A stretch of DNA of 10,089 nt from QQUD01 sp039029915 (GTDB lineage: Bacteria; Chloroflexota; Anaerolineae; Promineifilales; Promineifilaceae): positions 1-10,089 of the forward strand of contig JBCCFD010000286.1 in NCBI GenBank assembly GCA_039029915.1, written 5' to 3'. Below the pieces are notes generated by a model that saw only the letters and a program-made list of their open reading frames with translations, made no database searches and was not told the DNA's origin. Positions 6,853 to 10,089 of this stretch are shown here, in pieces. A program made the position numbers and the translations under genes. The number at the start of each line of letters is the position of its first letter. Position 1 is the first letter of the stretch.

Positions 6853-8268
6853 ATGCTATCCAAAGAATCTGTACAGAAGATTCTTTCGGCAGGTTTGCAG
6901 AATGGTGGTGACTTAGCTGAAGTTTATTTGGAAAATGTAGAAAATTTAAATTTGCGCCTTGATGATGGGCGCTTGGAGGGAGCCACACAGGGTAATGATT
7001 TGGGTGGTGGTGTTCGCGTATTTTATGGCAATACGGCCGCTTATGCGTTTACTGATGATTTAACGGAAGAGGCGTTGATTGAGGCAGCAAAAGCGGCCGC
7101 AGCAGCGGCTAAAGGGACGAATAAGCCACGTGTCTCAATTGATTTAACCCGTTCAGTTAGCCCATTAAACTTTGAAATAAAACGGCCGTTTGACCAGATG
7201 AGCACCGTTGATAAAGCGGCTGTCTTGCGCAAAATGGACAGCACGGCACGAGCCTACAGTTCAGAAATCGTGCAGGTTGCGGCAAGATACAATCAGGTTA
7301 GCCGAAAGGTGTGGATTTACAACTCAGACGGCGTTTGGGCTGAGGATGATCGCCAAATTATTGAGCTAGCTGGTTTTGTCACAGCCCAAAGAGGAGACGT
7401 TCGCCAAACGATGAATGCAGCCATAGGCGGGCAGTTAGGGCTTGAACTGTTTGATGAGCGTGATCCTTATGCCGCTATTGAAGATGCCGCCAAGTCGGCA
7501 GTATTGATGCTGGATGCCAAACCAGCCCCTGCGGGTGAAATGACGGTTGTGATTAACAATGGTTGGGGCGGCGTGCTGTTCCATGAGGCGTGTGGGCACT
7601 GCATGGAAGCTGATTTTGTGACAAAAGGTTCTTCTGCCTACGCTAATTTGGTGGGTGAACGAGTTGGGCCTGACTTTTTAACGGCCGTTGATGATGGCAC
7701 CATTCCCGGTCGGCGTGGCTCTTTACGGTTTGATGATGAAGGCACGCCTACACAAAAAACGGTCATGATAGAGAATGGTATTTTGAAAGAGTACATGTGG
7801 GATCTCACAGAAGCGAGACGAGCCGGTCGGGCGTCAACAGGAAACGGCCGTCGGCAATCATTTCGACACATGCCGATGCCTCGTATGACTAATACGTATA
7901 TCGATGCTGGTCCTCATGACCCAGAAGAGATCATTCGCTCCGTTAAAAAAGGTATTTATGCCAAGAAGATGGGGGGCGGACAGGTTGAAATCGGCCGTGG
8001 TGATTATGTATTTACCATCACAGAAGGCTATCTTATTGAAGATGGCAAATTAACTGCACCCATCCGCGGCGCTACATTAGTTGGCAACGGTCCCGAATCA
8101 CTCAAGCAAATCGATATGATTGGAAATGATCTGGCGTTAGACCCCGGTGTGGGGATGTGCGGTAAGATGCAAAGCGCACGGGTTAGCGTTGGTCAGCCGA
8201 CCGTTCGGATTCCGAAGCTAACCGTTGGTGGGACTGACAAAGAGATTTCAGGGATGATGGGGGTATAA
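6853..8268 (+). CDS. tldD: Metalloprotease TldD
   Basis: A 471-residue catalytic subunit of the TldD/TldE zinc protease, a cytoplasmic heterodimer. In other bacteria it trims unfolded peptides, matures some ribosomally made peptides (microcin B17) and degrades the antitoxin CcdA. The zinc motif HEACGH (244-249; HExxxH, with Glu245 catalytic) follows GWGGVLF. GRRGSLRFDDEGTPT (286-300), STGNGRR (328-334), MPRMTNTY (342-349) and GGGQVEIGRG (374-383) are standard TldD landmarks. Cys436 in GMCGK is the expected third zinc ligand. An alanine-rich run at 78-86 is part of the N-terminal substrate domain. The start at 6853 follows from the Shine-Dalgarno site. tldE begins two bases after its stop, so the pair is co-transcribed and probably translated together. 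The natural substrate here is unknown; no RiPP precursor or toxin-antitoxin gene is visible nearby. Confidence 0.95.
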   Translation: MLSKESVQKILSAGLQNGGDLAEVYLENVENLNLRLDDGRLEGATQGNDLGGGVRVFYGNTAAYAFTDDLTEEALIEAAKAAAAAAKGTNKPRVSIDLTRSVSPLNFEIKRPFDQMSTVDKAAVLRKMDSTARAYSSEIVQVAARYNQVSRKVWIYNSDGVWAEDDRQIIELAGFVTAQRGDVRQTMNAAIGGQLGLELFDERDPYAAIEDAAKSAVLMLDAKPAPAGEMTVVINNGWGGVLFHEACGHCMEADFVTKGSSAYANLVGERVGPDFLTAVDDGTIPGRRGSLRFDDEGTPTQKTVMIENGILKEYMWDLTEARRAGRASTGNGRRQSFRHMPMPRMTNTYIDAGPHDPEEIIRSVKKGIYAKKMGGGQVEIGRGDYVFTITEGYLIEDGKLTAPIRGATLVGNGPESLKQIDMIGNDLALDPGVGMCGKMQSARVSVGQPTVRIPKLTVGGTDKEISGMMGV

Positions 8269-8270
8269 CG

Positions 8271-9617
8271 ATGGATTATTTAAAAATAGCAGAATCGGTC
8301 ATTGCCCAAGCTGAAAAAGAGGGATTTGAGGCAGAAGCGTATATCAATCATGGCTCACAAACCGAAATCAATGTCGATCGCGGTGAAGTTGAGAAACTCT
8401 CTCATGCGGGGAGCAAAGGGATCGGTATTCGCGTCTTTCGAGATGGCAAAATGGGCTATGCTTTCACTTCTGATTTTTCACTTGTGAATATTCAGCAGAC
8501 AACAAAAAACGCGATGACGCTGGCTGAAATTTCTGATGCCGACGAGCATCGGCTTTTACCAGATCCTGAGCCTATTCCTGAGGGAGATTTAGAACTTTTT
8601 GATCCAAATCTGCAATCTTTACCGATGGAGAAAAAAATAGAGTTTGCTCAATTAACAGAAAAGGCTGCGTTAGAAGCAGATTCTCGCGTGATGATGACAA
8701 ATCGCACAACCTATTTTGATGGCATTCAGCAGGTTGCACTTGTCAACTCAAAAGGATTTTCAGGCAGCTATCAATCGACATTTGTGGCCGGCTTTTTAAT
8801 GGCGATGGCGATGGATGGTGATGATCGCACGACCGCTTTTGGTCTTGGTGTTTCTTCATTTTTAGAGGATGTTGATCCTCAGAAAATTGGGGCTGATGCT
8901 GGTCAAAAAGCAGCCCGTTTGCTGGGTGGCAAACCGGTTGAAACTCAACAAGCGCCGGTGGTTTATTCCCCTTTTGCAGCGTCTGGCATTTTAGGGGCTA
9001 TCTCACGAGCCTTAACGGCCGAAGCGATGCAAAAAAACCGCTCGTTTCTACACGGCAAAATGGGGCAGGATGTGGCGTCTGATGTCGTGACGCTGTTGGA
9101 TAACGGCCGTTTACCTCGCGGGATGGCAACTCGGCCGTTTGATGACGAAGGCGTGCCAACACGAGCCACCAAGCTTATCGATGAAGGGGTCTTGCAAACA
9201 GTTTTGCAAGATAGCTATACGGCTCGCAAGGATGGTGGGCAAAGCACAGGTAATGCAGTTCGTGGGTCTCATCGTCAAGCGCCCTCTCTTTCGTCAAGCA
9301 ATTTTTATATTCAGCCCGGTCCTGATTCGCCTGAGGATGTGATTGCCAATGTGGAAAGCGGGCTGTACGTCGTGAATACGATGAACACCAATAGCATTAA
9401 TCCTGTTAGCGGTGACTATTCAGTATCGGCTCAAGGCTTTTGGATTGAAAATGGTAAATTAACACATCCGGTCAATGGTGTAACCGTAGCGATCCCGTTG
9501 GATCAACTGTTGATGAATGTTAAGGCAGTGGCGAATGATTTGATTTTCTTACCGTTTATGGGAGCCATTGGGACACCAACGATTCGCATTGATAATGTAA
9601 TGATTGGTGGCCTCTAA
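8271..9617 (+). CDS. tldE: TldE/PmbA subunit of the TldD/TldE protease
   Basis: A 448-residue paralogue of TldD with the same fold but without HExxxH; the equivalent region reads VYSPFAASGILGAISRA (about 226-242). It therefore has no zinc site and acts as the non-catalytic partner that completes the substrate tunnel, as known for TldE (PmbA) in Escherichia coli. Shared landmarks include RPFDDEGVPT (about 288-297), STGNAVRGS (about 325-333), a GLYVVNTM segment, SGDYSVSAQGFWIENG and the C-terminal PTIRIDNVMIGG. The ATG lies two bases after the tldD stop, and a G-run at 8259-8263, inside the end of tldD, serves as ribosome site about 7 bases upstream. The adjacent order tldD-tldE indicates a two-gene operon, which ends at a strong hairpin 16 bases downstream. 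Confidence 0.94.
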   Translation: MDYLKIAESVIAQAEKEGFEAEAYINHGSQTEINVDRGEVEKLSHAGSKGIGIRVFRDGKMGYAFTSDFSLVNIQQTTKNAMTLAEISDADEHRLLPDPEPIPEGDLELFDPNLQSLPMEKKIEFAQLTEKAALEADSRVMMTNRTTYFDGIQQVALVNSKGFSGSYQSTFVAGFLMAMAMDGDDRTTAFGLGVSSFLEDVDPQKIGADAGQKAARLLGGKPVETQQAPVVYSPFAASGILGAISRALTAEAMQKNRSFLHGKMGQDVASDVVTLLDNGRLPRGMATRPFDDEGVPTRATKLIDEGVLQTVLQDSYTARKDGGQSTGNAVRGSHRQAPSLSSSNFYIQPGPDSPEDVIANVESGLYVVNTMNTNSINPVSGDYSVSAQGFWIENGKLTHPVNGVTVAIPLDQLLMNVKAVANDLIFLPFMGAIGTPTIRIDNVMIGGL

Positions 9618-9632
9618 GTTTTGAATAAGCAA

Positions 9633-9666
9633 CCGTGAGAAATGCTGCATTTCTCACGGCTGTTTT
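9633..9666 (+). terminator. Strong intrinsic terminator after tldE, possibly shared with the convergent gene
   Basis: A perfect 12-bp stem CCGTGAGAAATG / CATTTCTCACGG (9633-9644 and 9648-9659) with a 3-base loop is followed by CTGTTTT. It sits in the 55-base gap between two convergent stop codons. The minus-strand side has only TTGCTTATT after the stem, so it is mainly a plus-strand terminator but may stop both transcripts. Confidence 0.8.
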
Positions 9667-9672
9667 CGTTAT

Positions 9673-10089
9673 TTACGCGCCATACGGCCGTAACAAGGAA
9701 CGTGAAATAATGTGTCGCTGAATTTCACTGGTGCCGTCCCAGATTCTTTCAACGCGAGCGTCACGCCAGAAGCGGACAATTGGATTTTCCTCAGCTAGAC
9801 CCATACCACCGAAAATTTGAATCGCATCATCCGTTACCTTGGCCAGCATTTCAGAGGCAAAAAGTTTGGCCATGGCGAAATCTTCATCTTTGGCGGTGCC
9901 TTGATCGGCTCGCCACGCCGTTTCCAGCGTAATGAGATCGGCACAGCGTATTTGGGTGGCCATATCGGCTAGCTTAAACGAAACGCCTTGGAATTTGCCG
10001 ATTGGCTTGCCAAACTGGACGCGCGTGGCGGCCCACTCTTGGGAAAGCTCTAAAGCACGCTGTGCTTTACCGACACAGGTGGCGGCGAC
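9673..10089 (-). CDS. Acyl-CoA dehydrogenase, C-terminal part (5' end beyond window)
   Basis: The last 138 codons of an FAD-dependent acyl-CoA dehydrogenase, which would introduce the trans-2 double bond in acyl-CoA during fatty-acid or related beta-oxidation. The frame stays open to base 10089, so the first methionine at 9961-9963 is internal. The C-terminal helical domain is recognisable from GKAQRALELSQEW, TRVQFGKPIGKFQ and FKLADMATQ, then QIFGGMGLAEENP, RFWRDARVERIWDGTSEIQR and the end SRSLLRPYGA. In medium-chain enzymes the catalytic glutamate lies in YEGT; here the corresponding position is Asp in WDGT, a change seen in some family branches whose base sits elsewhere. It is transcribed towards tldE. 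Chain-length preference cannot be told from the fragment. Confidence 0.92.
   Translation of the reverse strand, partial: VAATCVGKAQRALELSQEWAATRVQFGKPIGKFQGVSFKLADMATQIRCADLITLETAWRADQGTAKDEDFAMAKLFASEMLAKVTDDAIQIFGGMGLAEENPIVRFWRDARVERIWDGTSEIQRHIISRSLLRPYGA

Larger units (their letters stand above)
10..9690. repeat. Dispersed over-represented palindrome ACGGCCGT (HIP-like)
   Basis: CGGCCG occurs 22 times, beginning at 10, 401, 987, 1768, 2103, 2356, 3614, 3672, 4755, 5439, 5738, 6101, 7034, 7094, 7183, 7682, 7845, 7992, 9016, 9104, 9132 and 9685. Fourteen of these are the full 8-mer ACGGCCGT and nine are AACGGCCGTT. All fourteen 8-mers lie in coding sequence and none in the three intergenic gaps. 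Equal base use predicts about 0.15 copies of an 8-mer in this length. Function is unknown; it resembles highly iterated palindromes such as cyanobacterial HIP1. Confidence 0.9.

Noticed and set aside
7092..7099. GCGGCCGC (NotI site) as a separate signal
   Set aside because: It lies in an alanine-rich stretch of TldD, where GCG/GCC/GCA codons readily create it; it is kept only as a core CGGCCG variant.

Overview
The window is a gene-dense stretch of bacterial chromosome with roughly balanced base composition. It holds seven protein genes and no RNA genes, insertion sequences or CRISPR arrays that I can see. Six genes run on the plus strand and one, cut by the right edge, on the minus strand. 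Gene content (TldD/TldE, a GPH-type symporter, a bacterial sphingosine-1-phosphate-lyase-like enzyme, fatty acyl-CoA enzymes), clear Shine-Dalgarno sites and a strongly over-represented palindrome ACGGCCGT would fit an environmental Chloroflexota (Anaerolineae-like) genome. That placement is an impression, not a demonstration.

Left block (1-5026): four tightly packed plus-strand genes that look like one operon. They are an AMP-forming acyl-CoA ligase whose start lies off the left edge, a membrane-anchored NodB-type polysaccharide deacetylase (ATGA overlap with the ligase), a PLP enzyme closely resembling sphingosine-1-phosphate lyase (GTG start, 38 bases downstream), and a class I/II aminotransferase of the 2-aminoadipate/MocR-like type (start codon directly abutting the preceding stop). 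Lyase plus acyl-CoA ligase is what a long-chain-base degradation route would use, since phosphorylated base is split to a fatty aldehyde, which after oxidation is activated to acyl-CoA. The deacetylase and aminotransferase do not have an obvious fixed place in that scheme.

Middle (5027-6852): a 161-base gap contains two adjacent inverted repeats with exactly 55-base periodicity and apparently compensatory arm changes. Then comes a 12-helix GPH-family sugar:cation symporter gene, followed by an intrinsic terminator and a likely promoter for the next pair.

Right block (6853-9617): tldD and tldE (pmbA), the two subunits of the TldD/TldE metalloprotease, two bases apart and closed by a strong 12-bp terminator hairpin. 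Convergent to them on the minus strand is the C-terminal part of an acyl-CoA dehydrogenase.

The most striking signal is not a gene. The 8-bp palindrome ACGGCCGT occurs 14 times (chance expectation about 0.15). It lies in every one of the seven genes and in all three codon phases, so it is maintained at the DNA level, as the HIP1 palindrome is in cyanobacteria.
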